A DNA stretch of 64,000 bases from Lachnospiraceae bacterium. GTDB lineage: Bacteria; Bacillota; Clostridia; Lachnospirales; Lachnospiraceae. The notes under the pieces are model-generated. The model was not told the DNA's origin. It did not search any database and saw only the letters and a program-made list of their open reading frames with translations. Made by a program: the position numbers and the translations under genes. Below, one piece after another: positions 25,308 to 33,833 of this stretch. Location: contig JAJQFS010000082.1 of NCBI GenBank assembly GCA_021200995.1, positions 73,770-137,769 on the forward strand. The letters run 5' to 3'. How positions within the stretch are numbered: the first letter of the stretch is position 1; each line of letters begins with the position of its first letter.

Positions 25308-27710
25308 TCAGAAAATCTGTCTGCTCTCCCCTGCCTTTACCCTCACCGGGATCTTCCTCCCGTGATAGATCACCACAGTCTGGTAATCCGAACCGGCAAA
25401 AATCACCGCTTCTTTCAAGATGCCTTTCTCCCAGGTCATCTCGAGAGAAGCGTTTCCAATCAGACGAAGTCCCCTCACAGAACCGGTCTCCCATGCCTTC
25501 GGCAGCGCAGGCAAAAGGACAACTGAATCATCCCTGCACTGCGCCATCATATTGCAGATTCCGGCGCAGGCGCCGAAGTTGCCGTCGATCTGAAACGGCG
25601 GATGTCTGTCAAATAAGTTCGGATAGGTCGAAATTGCCAGAAGTTTCTGTATGTTCTCATATGCCTTCTCTCCGTCCCAGAGTGCCGCCCAGAAGTTGAT
25701 GATCCAGGCGCGGCTCCAGCCGGTGTGGCCGCCGCCGTTTTTAAGGCGTCTCTCAAGCGTTTTTCGTGCCGCCGATGCTAGTTCAGGCGTCTGGTCTACT
25801 GTAATCTGTGTCCCCGGATAGAGGGCAAAGAGATGGGAAATATGCCTGTGACCCGGCTCCGCCTCCTCATAATCCTCGCTCCATTCCTGCAGCGTCCCGT
25901 ATCTGGGGCTGATCTGATCCGGACGAAGTCTTTTCAGACAGGCAGAAATCTCTTCCATCAGACTGGGGATGTCCGTCACTCCCTCAATCTTTTCCATACC
26001 CTCGATCTGAAGCATCTTCTCTTTCCAACACACTGTCGGCACTGTCGGGGTCTGACCCCACGTCTCCCACGTCTCCGATACACTGTTGGGGTCTGACCCC
26101 AGCGTCAGCACATCCCATGCCGCCAGCACATCTCCAAACAACTCTCTCAGAATCTGATTGTCCATGGCAGCGCCAATGCAGGCATGGCCCCTGCTGCCAT
26201 CTGGCAGAAAATAAGAATTCTCCGGAGATACGGAAGGGTTGGTCGCCAGATATCCATTCTCCTCCGTCAGAAAATCCACGAAGAACAAAGCCGCTTCCGC
26301 CATCACCGGGAAAGCTTTTTTTAAAAATTCCAGATCCCTGGTATACTGATAATGCGTCCACAAATGCGTACACAGCCAGACTGCGCCCATCACCCAGTAC
26401 GACCCTGCATGCCAGATATCCTGCGGCGCAGTATCCGCGTGGATGTCCGTATTGTGATGGCAGACAAAGCCGCGGCAGCCGTACATTTCACGCGCGGTCT
26501 TACGCCCGCTTTCCCTCATTCTGTAAATCAGGTCAAAGAGCGGCTCATGACACTCGCTTAAGCTGCAGGGCTCCGCCATCCAGTAATTCATCTCCGTGTT
26601 GATATTGACCGTATATTTGCTGTCCCAGGGCGGATTCATGGAAGCGTTCCACAGCCCCTGTAAGGTGGCGGGCAGGCCGCCGGGACGCGAACAGGAAATC
26701 ATGAGATACCGGCCGTAATCCATCAGCATACGGTTCAGCCCCGGATCCGCCCTGCCCTCTTTCACCGCAGCAAGGCGCTCATCCATGGGCTCGTTTTCAT
26801 ATTGCTCCTCACCTTCTAAGGAAAAGGAGAAGCGGTCAAAAAGAGAATGATAATCCGCCTCATGCTCTTTCAGCAGTGTCTCCCAGTCCTTCTCCATGGC
26901 ACTGTCCAGACGCTGAGCCAGTTTATCTTTTAAATTCTTTTCTTTCTCGTTATAATGCCAGGTCGTATCAGCCGTGAAATACAGGACCGTCTCAGAAGCT
27001 CCTTTTACACACAATGTCTCTCCCAAAACCTCAACACTGCCGCCCTTCACCGAAGCACGCAGAGCCATAGCATACTCGCTGCCGCCTCCGCCCAGATTCC
27101 CATGCAGACAGATTCCATCGCCGCAGAATCTCCCGACGCCGTCGAAATTCTTCCCTCTGTTAAGCTTCACATAAAAGGTCAGCCGGTCCGGTCCCTCCGC
27201 TCGAAAGCGCATAACCATGCAGTCCGCCGGCCGGGAGATAAAAACTTCTCTCAGATACCTGGTCTTACTGCTTTGGAATCCGACCCGGCACAGCGCCTCG
27301 TCCAGAGAAAGGCTTCTCTCATATTCTGACACACCCTCCAGGTCAAAGTCCTTTTTAAAACGGCCGATAGCATCCGTCTTCTTTCCCCCGATGTCGTCAA
27401 AATAAAACTGCAGCTCCCCCAGCGTCTGATACGGATGCATACTGTCCGGACAGCCGGCAAACGTCAGATCCATCAGTCTCTCCGCTTCCTGCGGTTTTCC
27501 ATCCCGCAGCAGCTGTCTCACACGCGGCAGCGCCTCCTTCGCGTCCGGATTCAGCCGGTTCACAGGACCGCCGTACCAGACACTCTCCTCATTGACCTGG
27601 ATCAACTCCCTGTCCGTGCCGCCATACACCATGGCGCCCAGGCGGCCATTTCCTAACGGGAGTGCTTCCTCCCACTCCTTTGCAGGTTGTCTGTACCATA
27701 ATCTGCTCAT
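25308..27710 (-). CDS. glycoside hydrolase family 95 (alpha-L-fucosidase type)
   Basis: The 800-residue enzyme has the GH95 N-terminal beta domain (LWYRQPAKEWEEALPLGNGR, QVNEESVWYGGP) and the helical barrel with TVNINTEMNYWMAEPCSLSE, HNTDIHADTAP, DNQILRELFG, QEWSEDYEEAEPGHRHISHL and GGHTGWSRAWIINFWAAL. No signal peptide is visible, so it acts on imported oligosaccharides. GH95 enzymes remove alpha-1,2-fucose from host mucin or milk glycans (some are galactosidases). Residues about 533-560 contain an unusual in-frame insertion with two palindromic GGGGTCTGACCCC units. An AraC-type regulator remnant lies directly upstream. Confidence 0.93.
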   Translation of the reverse strand: MSRLWYRQPAKEWEEALPLGNGRLGAMVYGGTDRELIQVNEESVWYGGPVNRLNPDAKEALPRVRQLLRDGKPQEAERLMDLTFAGCPDSMHPYQTLGELQFYFDDIGGKKTDAIGRFKKDFDLEGVSEYERSLSLDEALCRVGFQSSKTRYLREVFISRPADCMVMRFRAEGPDRLTFYVKLNRGKNFDGVGRFCGDGICLHGNLGGGGSEYAMALRASVKGGSVEVLGETLCVKGASETVLYFTADTTWHYNEKEKNLKDKLAQRLDSAMEKDWETLLKEHEADYHSLFDRFSFSLEGEEQYENEPMDERLAAVKEGRADPGLNRMLMDYGRYLMISCSRPGGLPATLQGLWNASMNPPWDSKYTVNINTEMNYWMAEPCSLSECHEPLFDLIYRMRESGRKTAREMYGCRGFVCHHNTDIHADTAPQDIWHAGSYWVMGAVWLCTHLWTHYQYTRDLEFLKKAFPVMAEAALFFVDFLTEENGYLATNPSVSPENSYFLPDGSRGHACIGAAMDNQILRELFGDVLAAWDVLTLGSDPNSVSETWETWGQTPTVPTVCWKEKMLQIEGMEKIEGVTDIPSLMEEISACLKRLRPDQISPRYGTLQEWSEDYEEAEPGHRHISHLFALYPGTQITVDQTPELASAARKTLERRLKNGGGHTGWSRAWIINFWAALWDGEKAYENIQKLLAISTYPNLFDRHPPFQIDGNFGACAGICNMMAQCRDDSVVLLPALPKAWETGSVRGLRLIGNASLEMTWEKGILKEAVIFAGSDYQTVVIYHGRKIPVRVKAGESRQIF
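26030..26105 (-). repeat. REP-like palindromic insertion inside the GH95 gene
   Basis: GGGGTCTGACCCC occurs at 26047-26059 and again at 26088-26100, separated by CGTCTC repeats and preceded by a doubled CACTGTCGG. Each is a near-perfect palindrome. The insertion is in frame and encodes a threonine/proline/tryptophan-rich loop between two helices of the GH95 barrel. Confidence 0.75.
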
Positions 27711-27812
27711 CGTCCGTCTCTCCTTTATCTATAACCACTCTCATCTGTGGTCAATCATGGCTGTCGCCGCTCTCAGCAACTTCCGCTTCTGAAAACCGTT
27801 TTACTCAGTTCT

Positions 27813-29081
27813 CTACCGCGCCTCCCTGGGGCTGACCCCCTTCACCCGGATAAATGCCCTGCGGAAAGTCCTCGCATTATTATATCCGACTCGCTCAGCC
27901 ACTTCGTTGATTGTCAGGGAAGAATCCTTTAGCAGGCGGCAGGCCTCCTCAATCCGCATCGTTTCCAGATATTCCGCGAAATTAACGCCGGCCTGCTCCT
28001 TGAAAATGGTGGAAAGATAACTCTCCGACATCTGGAACGCGCCTCCCACACGGCTTAAGCCCATATCCGGCTCCCTGAAATACTGTTCAATATAGCTTCT
28101 GATCTCATCCACCGTGCGGCCACGCTGCTCCTGCTTCTGTGTCGCGGCGTCAGAGCAGATTTTACGGCAGAACGCCTTCAGACGGTAAAAATAAGCCTCT
28201 CTGTTAATCTGCGGCTCCATCAGCAGCTCGTTTAAGCATAAAATAACCTCATCGAAATCTTCTCTTATCCAAACGCTATTTAAAAGCTCCGTAAACACAC
28301 GACTCAGACGGATAAACTGCGAACGGCTTAAACTTCGGAGAGAGCAGTTCTCCGTCTCCAGCACCTCCAGAATCTCCTTCACTTCCTTCCACTGTCCGGA
28401 AACCAGGCAATCCTTAAGACGTTCCTGCGCGGTCGCAGGGAAATAAAACGTGTTGCTGTCAATCAGTTCCGCACGGTACATTCTGACCGGTTCCGTCCTG
28501 CTGCAGAACTGCAGGGCCAGCTGCGCTTCCTCCAGAGAATGCCAGAACAAGAGCAGGTCCCGGCAGGTGCCGCCGATTCCCCAGGCCGGTTCCACTTGAC
28601 ATTCCTTTAAAAACCACTCCCTCGTTTCTTCTACCAGCTGAGGAACATCGTTTGCCAGATGATCCACGGAAAAAACCACCGCCATGGTATTATAATTTTC
28701 CCTGTAAAACCATACCATGCCACCCGCCGCTTCGTAAAGCCTGTTTTTCATAATTTCCAGCAGTACGCTCACGTCGTTTAAAGTCTGCTCATCTGCGGAA
28801 TAGAAATCATTTTCTGAAAAAAGGCGAATCAGGACGACCTGATAAACCTGATTCTCAATCTCCAGGCCGGCTTTCTGTGCTTCGGTCTTCAGCTGCTCCT
28901 CATTGCTGAAGCCGCCATTTAGCAGATCGCCGAAAAAGACCTTTTGCAGCGATGCCTTATTGTTTTCCGCCTCCCTGAGCATGGAGGCGTGTCTCGTCAC
29001 CACCTCGGAAACCGCTGTTCCCAGATTCCGATAAGAATATTCTTCTATTGCACCGGATCCCTTCCTGAACAAGCTGTTCAC
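27813..29081 (-). pseudogene. AraC-type regulator lacking its N-terminal sensor part
   Basis: The 422-residue frame has a central domain like those of large membrane-anchored AraC regulators (ASLQKVFFGDLLNGGFSNEE onward) and a complete C-terminal pair of helix-turn-helix motifs (DMGLSRVGGAFQMSESYLST and SLTINEVAERVGYNNARTF). The usual N-terminal transmembrane and Cache-type region is missing. The frame begins with a GTG inside an aldo-keto reductase gene fragment, without a ribosome site. I read this as a deletion that fused the two genes. In the intact state it would probably control the adjacent fucosidase in response to a sugar. Confidence 0.8.
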
Positions 29082-29547
29082 ACTGCCGCCAGGCGATCAT
29101 GAATTCCTCTGTCCGAAACGGTCTGGAATCAGGATTTCGGGAATCTCCATCACAGCCCGGCGCATGATAGTTAGGGAATGGCCAGTGAATAAAATACAGG
29201 TCGATCTGCGAAAGTTTCAGATCCTGCAGACTCTTTTTGCAGGATTCAATCACCTTCCCCTCACCATGCATGTCATTCCAGACTTTAGATGTAATAAAAA
29301 GGTCCTCCCTTTTTACAATACCGTCCCGCATGGCTTTTCCAATCGCCTCTCCGACCTGTGTCTCATTCTGATATACGGATGCGCAGTCAATAAGACGGTA
29401 TCCGGTCCGGATCGCGCCATATACTGCGTGCGCGATCTCTTCCGCTCCATATTTATCGGAGCCAAATGTTCCCAGCCCGATCGCCGGGATCTTGCCTCCA
29501 TCCTGCAGTGTCAGCCACGGTATTTTATTCTGCTCAATGACTCTCAT
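29050..29547 (-). pseudogene. aldo-keto reductase, truncated after about 165 residues
   Basis: The N-terminal half of an NAD(P)H-dependent aldo-keto reductase is clear: IPAIGLGTFGSDKYG, TGYRLIDCASVYQNE (catalytic Asp and Tyr), FITSKVWNDMH (catalytic Lys) and IDLYFIHWPFP. After AWRQCEQLVQEG the sequence departs from the family and runs into the AraC-type gene; the rest of the barrel is missing. The ATG follows the stop of the alcohol dehydrogenase fragment by 19 bases. The product would not fold as a barrel. Confidence 0.8.
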
Positions 29548-29566
29548 CCGGTTATCTCCCTCATCT

Positions 29567-29974
29567 TTACTCCGGAAAGACTATGGCCACCTTTCCACAA
29601 TTTCCGGATGCCATCAGCGCATACGCCTCATCCGCCTGCTCCAGCGAAAACTCATGCGTAATCAGCTCCTCCGGATGGATATTCCATCTGACCAGGCGTT
29701 CTACCAGCTCTTCCATCTTCCACAGAGAAGTAACCCAGGAGCCATAGATTGTCTTCTGGCCGTGAATAATATCAGGACTCGGCGTAAAAGTACAGGTTCC
29801 TCCCTCACCGACAAAAGCAATTTTTCCCCAATCCCGCGTTGCACGGATCGCAAGCTGTCTGCCAGCGTCGTTGGCGCTTGCATCAATCGCGCGCTCTACG
29901 CCCCTGCCCTTTGTCACTTCCATAATCTTGTCCATCGCCTCATCCGGCGTAAAGACATAATCCGCCAACAGCAT
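29567..29974 (-). pseudogene. C-terminal half of a medium-chain zinc-type alcohol dehydrogenase
   Basis: The frame starts in the middle of the nucleotide-binding domain (ADYVFTPDEAMDKIMEV, GRGVERAIDASAND) and ends like other medium-chain dehydrogenases (EEFSLEQADEAYALMASGN type, GKVAIVFPE). The N-terminal catalytic domain with the zinc ligands is absent, and upstream lies a terminator. This is a truncated gene. It once preceded the aldo-keto reductase, probably as a small sugar or polyol oxidation operon. Confidence 0.8.
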
Positions 29975-30004
29975 ATATACAAATCAAATCGCGAAAAGAC
30001 CGCA

Positions 30005-30036
30005 AAGGCCCGCGCGGGATATCCCGCGCGGGCCTT
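30005..30036 (-). terminator. 32-base perfect GC-rich palindrome, terminator of the transketolase operon
   Basis: AAGGCCCGCGCGGGAT is followed directly by its complement ATCCCGCGCGGGCCTT. The minus strand then continues TGCGGTCTTTTCGCG, a weak T tract. It lies about 80 bases beyond the transketolase stop codon and directly upstream of the dehydrogenase fragment. Confidence 0.75.
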
Positions 30037-30116
30037 CTTAAAATGAGCTATGTCTCCCTCAGATATTTTTTATTTGAAGATGAACGCTCATTCAGTCATT
30101 TACGCTTCAGGAGCGC

Positions 30117-31055
30117 TCACTGAAGCATGTTTCTACACTGCGCCGCGATATTCTCCGCACTTAAACCAAACTGCTTTAAAAGCGGTACCGCAGGACCGGA
30201 ATGACCGAAAACATCATTGACGCCGATCCGTTTCAGCGGCGTCGGCAGCGTCTCGGATAAAAGAGAGCAGACCGCCTCTCCCAGTCCCCCGATCACGCTG
30301 TGTTCTTCCACCGTGACGATTCTGCCGCAGTCCGCCGCCGTTTTTAACACAAGTTCCTCATCTAACGGCTTGATAGTCGCCATATTAATGACGCGGGCCG
30401 AAATGCCTTCCGCTTTCAGGGCTTTTGCCGCCTCTACCGCCTCCGGCACCAGGATACCATTTGCAATAATCGCGATATCCTTTCCTTCGGATAAAACCTC
30501 GCCCTTTCCGATTTCAAAATGAAAGTCCGCGGGATGATAAACCGGCGTTGCCAGGCGGGAAAAGCGCATATAAACCGGTCCCTCCATCTCATAGGCGGCC
30601 TTCACGACCGCTTTCACCTCCACATCGTCGGAGGGACAGATGACCGTCATGCCCGGAATGGACCGCATCAGGGCAAAGTCTTCACAGCATTGATGGCTGG
30701 CGCCGTCCTCCCCCACGGAAATGCCACCGTGAGTCGCCCCGATTTTCACATTCAGATGCGGATAGCCGATACTGTTGCGCACCTGCTCAAAGGCTCTGCC
30801 CGCCGCGAACATGGCAAAAGTCGAAGCAAACGGCACAAGTCCCATCGTGGACAGGCCCGCCGCTACGCACATCATATTGGCCTCCGCGATACCGCAGTCA
30901 AAATACCGGTCCGGAAATGCTTTGTGAAAGGTCAGCGTCTTAGTGGCATTCCCTAAGTCCGCGTCCAGCACCACCACGTCCTCATGGGCAGCGCCCAGCT
31001 CTTTTAAAGCGTTCCCGTAGCTGTCTCGCGTCGCAACTTTGATCATTTCACTCAT
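30117..31055 (-). CDS. transketolase, C-terminal subunit
   Basis: The protein from the ATG at 31055 (312 residues) contains the pyrimidine-binding domain (VVLDADLGNATKT, FDCGIAEANMMCVAAGLS, GEDGASHQCCEDFALMRSIP) and the C-terminal domain (GGLGEAVCSLL, VFGHSGPAVPLLKQFGL). Together with the N-terminal subunit it forms a split transketolase that moves two-carbon units in the pentose phosphate pathway with thiamine diphosphate. The start overlaps the stop of the upstream subunit by eight bases; the longer frame back to 31169 runs inside that gene and is not used. Confidence 0.93.
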   Translation of the reverse strand: MSEMIKVATRDSYGNALKELGAAHEDVVVLDADLGNATKTLTFHKAFPDRYFDCGIAEANMMCVAAGLSTMGLVPFASTFAMFAAGRAFEQVRNSIGYPHLNVKIGATHGGISVGEDGASHQCCEDFALMRSIPGMTVICPSDDVEVKAVVKAAYEMEGPVYMRFSRLATPVYHPADFHFEIGKGEVLSEGKDIAIIANGILVPEAVEAAKALKAEGISARVINMATIKPLDEELVLKTAADCGRIVTVEEHSVIGGLGEAVCSLLSETLPTPLKRIGVNDVFGHSGPAVPLLKQFGLSAENIAAQCRNMLQ

Positions 31056-31905
31056 CTTCGCCCTCCAGTCCGGCGCGAATGGCGGCCAGATCCGCCATGC
31101 CCCTCTCAAACTCCTCATCGTTTGGCGCTTTTCCATGCCAGTCCACTTCATTTTCCATATAACTGACATCCTTACCCTTCACGGTATGCATCAGGATCAC
31201 TGTCGGCTTTCCGCTCCCGTGATTTTCATGGAACCAGTGAAAGGCCGACTCCATCTTATCAAAGTCATGACCGTCAATCTCCACTACGTCAAAGCCAAAA
31301 GAGCGGAATTTTTCATCCACCGGCTTTGTGTTCATGACAAGTTCCGTAGGGCCGCTGATCTGCAGGCCGTTTAAATCCACGATCACACAGAAGTTATCCA
31401 GGTGATAATGGGCGGCAAACATGGAAGCCTCCCAGACCTGGCCCTCCGCCAGCTCGCCGTCGCCTAAAACCGTGTAAACGTTGACATCCTTTTTAAGATA
31501 TTTCGCGCCCTTCGCCATACCGGCGGCAGCGGAAATGCCCTGCCCCAGAGAACCAGTAGACATATCTACGCCCGGAACCGTCTGCATATTGGGGTGACCC
31601 TGGAGATAAGAATCGATGTGTCTGAGCGTAGCCAGATCCTCTTTCGGGAAAAACCCGCGCTCCGCAAGCGCCGCGTATAGTCCAGGCGCTGTGTGCCCTT
31701 TGGAAAGTACGAAACGATCCCTGTCCGGGTCTTTAGGATCTTGTGGATTGATTCTCATTTCCCTGAAATATAAATATGTAAACATATCCGCGGCGGACAG
31801 ACTTCCGCCCGGATGTCCGCACTTCGCACCATGCGTACCGATCAGAATTCCTTCTCTGACTCCAACCGCGTGAAGCTTTAACCGCCTTCTTTCTTCGTCT
31901 GTCAT
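31048..31905 (-). CDS. transketolase, N-terminal subunit
   Basis: From the ATG at 31905, which follows GGGAGG, the 285-residue protein has the thiamine diphosphate domain: THGAKCGHPGGSLSAADMFT, LSKGHTAPGLYAALAERGFF, MSTGSLGQGISAAAGMA, and the diphosphate-binding motif GDGELAEGQVWEA with NLNGLQISGPT-like ending. It is translationally coupled to the C-terminal subunit. A terminator hairpin with its T run lies only about 15 bases before the ribosome site, so no separate promoter is evident. Confidence 0.93.
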   Translation of the reverse strand: MTDEERRRLKLHAVGVREGILIGTHGAKCGHPGGSLSAADMFTYLYFREMRINPQDPKDPDRDRFVLSKGHTAPGLYAALAERGFFPKEDLATLRHIDSYLQGHPNMQTVPGVDMSTGSLGQGISAAAGMAKGAKYLKKDVNVYTVLGDGELAEGQVWEASMFAAHYHLDNFCVIVDLNGLQISGPTELVMNTKPVDEKFRSFGFDVVEIDGHDFDKMESAFHWFHENHGSGKPTVILMHTVKGKDVSYMENEVDWHGKAPNDEEFERGMADLAAIRAGLEGEDE

Positions 31906-31920
31906 CTCAGACCTCCCTGT

Positions 31921-31985
31921 GCAAAAATATACCCCACGGTCAAAGAGCGCTGACATGAAGTCCGCCTCTTCCACCGTGGGGTCAT
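31921..31985 (-). terminator. hairpin between the AraC gene and the transketolase genes
   Basis: ACCCCACGGT (31931-31940) and ACCGTGGGGT (31973-31982) pair at the base of a long stem-loop; AGAG/CTCT extends it. On the minus strand it is followed by TATATTTTTG and then the ribosome site of the transketolase subunit. It may act as terminator for the AraC gene or as an attenuator. Confidence 0.75.
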
Positions 31986-32004
31986 TTTATCACTTTCTAT
32001 TCAT

Positions 32005-32430
32005 TTATGTATGCGATTCATTGGCATTTTCGGGGCCATTTCTTAGCATTTCCCGATATTCACCAGGCAGCATGCCGTATTTCTTTTTAAAGGCCCTCGT
32101 CAAAGCCTTCCCGGAAGGGAAGCCGTTTTGCAGCGCAGTCTCCAGAATGCTGAAGCCGCCCGCCTTTAAGTCTTTCAGCGCGTGTTCCAGACGGGTACTC
32201 TGCAGGTAGTCCCGATAGGTAATCCCCGCGTAGGTCTGAAACATACGCGACAAATGGGTTGGGGAATATCCAAACACCGCCGCTACGCCATCAAGCCTCA
32301 AATCCTCGGCATAATGATTCTGTATATAAGAGGTAATCACGGAAAGTTTATCCAGATTTTTATTCTTACGCAAAAACACGGGATTGACCTCCGGCATCCT
32401 GTACTCCGTTACCAGCAAATGCAGAAGACG
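32005..32430 (-). pseudogene. AraC-type regulator, DNA-binding part after an in-frame stop
   Basis: In the same frame as the upstream ORF, after a TAA at 32431-32433, the sequence continues RLLHLLVTEYRMPEVN and then a full AraC C-terminal domain: IQNHYAEDLRLDGVAAVFGY, PTHLSRMFQTYAGIT, SILETALQNGFPSGKALTRA, KKYGMLPGEYREML. The in-frame TAA is the only thing that separates it from the N-terminal cupin domain. Internal start at a TTG is possible but without a good ribosome site. Confidence 0.8.
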
Positions 32431-32859
32431 TTAAAAAAGACTTAAGACCATCAGACTGCTGCCATAATCCCCGGCGCTGTAAACACTCCACATTTCCTTG
32501 ACCGATGACATGAATGTTTCATCAGCCGCGCCCGCCTCATGTACAAACCAGATAAACTGTTCACCCAGAAAATAATCCTCAAACAGCTGAAGGGGAATCT
32601 GAATCACGATCGTCTCATTCGGCAGCGGCGCATCAATGGCATGGATCTCGTTTGAATTGACGATCATAAAATTGCCGGGCTTCAATTCACGTACACCGCC
32701 CTCCACCCAGAAGTCTATCTCTCCGCTGCAGACCGCGAAGATCTCAATCGGACGGTGCCAGTGTTTTTCCCTGCGATAGGATCCGTCCTTGCCCTCAAAA
32801 AGAAACATTTTAAACGGGAACCCCTCGTTGGGGGTGATCAGTTCATAGGAGGAAGTCAT
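32431..32859 (-). CDS. AraC-type regulator, N-terminal cupin domain, cut by in-frame TAA
   Basis: The 142-residue product is the sugar-binding cupin part of an AraC regulator: REKHWHRPIEIFAVCSGEID, GNFMIVNSNEIHAIDAP and FEDYFLGEQF. It stops at TAA in SLMVLSLF, although the same frame goes on to encode the whole DNA-binding domain. A CAA to TAA change would account for it. The neighbouring transketolase operon is a plausible target of the intact protein. Its first bases overlap a NifX-like stub. Confidence 0.8.
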   Translation of the reverse strand: MTSSYELITPNEGFPFKMFLFEGKDGSYRREKHWHRPIEIFAVCSGEIDFWVEGGVRELKPGNFMIVNSNEIHAIDAPLPNETIVIQIPLQLFEDYFLGEQFIWFVHEAGAADETFMSSVKEMWSVYSAGDYGSSLMVLSLF

Positions 32860-32935
32860 CGCTTATCAGTCCATGCTGTGTACGGCCAAAATGCTGATAG
32901 ATCTGGCCGTTTTCATAGGTAACCGCAATTCTCAT
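32843..32935 (-). pseudogene. 30-codon stub of a NifB/NifX-type dinitrogenase cofactor-family protein
   Basis: Twenty bases after the Mrp ATPase gene, and with GGGAGAG before the ATG at 32935, a frame opens MRIAVTYENGQIYQHFGRT, the exact start pattern of small NifX/MTH1175-type proteins that commonly accompany Mrp ATPases. After about 20 residues it departs from the family and stops at 32843, inside the AraC gene start. The remainder of the gene is missing. This marks a deletion joint. Confidence 0.6.
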
Positions 32936-32954
32936 GATATTCTCTCCCTTCGAT

Positions 32955-33782
32955 TTATACCCGCTCCAGGGCCGGGATCATATCATTCAGCCACACAGCG
33001 TCTATGTCCTCGATAGTGCCGTGGTCGCAGGCCGCAGCCATATCCGCCAGGATGGGGATTCGTGCAATATTGGAAATCCCATACTGCGCAGCCATCTCTT
33101 CAATGTGACTGTCCCCGAAAATAAAATGCTTTTCATGGCAGGCGGGGCATTCAAAATAGGACATATTTTCCACAATGCCCAGTACCGGGACATTCATGGC
33201 TTCCGCCATCTTCATAGCTTTCCCCACAATCATTCCAACCAGCTCCTGCGGTGAGGTCACAACGATAATGCCGTCTACCGGCAGAGACTGAAACACCGTC
33301 AGCGGAACGTCCCCGGTTCCGGGCGGCATGTCCACAAACATATAATCTACATCACCCCAGCAGACATCCGTCCAGAACTGCTTCACAACACCGGCGATCA
33401 TCGGGCCTCTCCAGATGACCGGATCAGACGCATCCTCCAGCAAAAGATTGAGGGACATCATGCGGATGCCGTTTTTCGTTTCCACCGGCTCAATCCCGAC
33501 CTCATTGGCGTACGCCAGCTCCTTTATTCCAAACATCTTCGGAATGGACGGGCCTGTGATGTCCGCGTCCAGGATAGCGGCGCTATATCCCTTTTTCTGC
33601 ATGGCAGAGGCTAACAGCGATGTCACCAGGGACTTCCCCACGCCGCCCTTTCCGCTGACGATGCCGATCACTTTTCCGACATGGGACGCTTCATTGGTAA
33701 ATTCTAAAAAGCTCTGCGGCTCTGTGCGCTCTGCGCAGTCGCTGCCGCAGGATGAACAATTGTGAGAACATTCCTCGCTCAT
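32955..33782 (-). CDS. Mrp/NBP35 family iron-sulfur cluster carrier ATPase
   Basis: The 275-residue P-loop protein has an N-terminal cysteine cluster (CSHNCSSCGSDC), the deviant Walker A GKGGVGKSLV at about residue 44, AAILDADITGPSIPKMFG, VDMPPGTGDVPLTV, and the CXXC pair in YFECPACHEKH that holds a bridging Fe-S cluster. These proteins carry and deliver Fe-S clusters. It lies 51 bases after the FeoB gene, so iron import and cluster handling are probably co-transcribed. GGAGG precedes the ATG. Confidence 0.95.
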   Translation of the reverse strand: MSEECSHNCSSCGSDCAERTEPQSFLEFTNEASHVGKVIGIVSGKGGVGKSLVTSLLASAMQKKGYSAAILDADITGPSIPKMFGIKELAYANEVGIEPVETKNGIRMMSLNLLLEDASDPVIWRGPMIAGVVKQFWTDVCWGDVDYMFVDMPPGTGDVPLTVFQSLPVDGIIVVTSPQELVGMIVGKAMKMAEAMNVPVLGIVENMSYFECPACHEKHFIFGDSHIEEMAAQYGISNIARIPILADMAAACDHGTIEDIDAVWLNDMIPALERV

Positions 33783-33833
33783 GGCGATTCCTCCTTTATC
33801 CTTATATAGAGTGCCTTTATGTAAGCACGTCCT

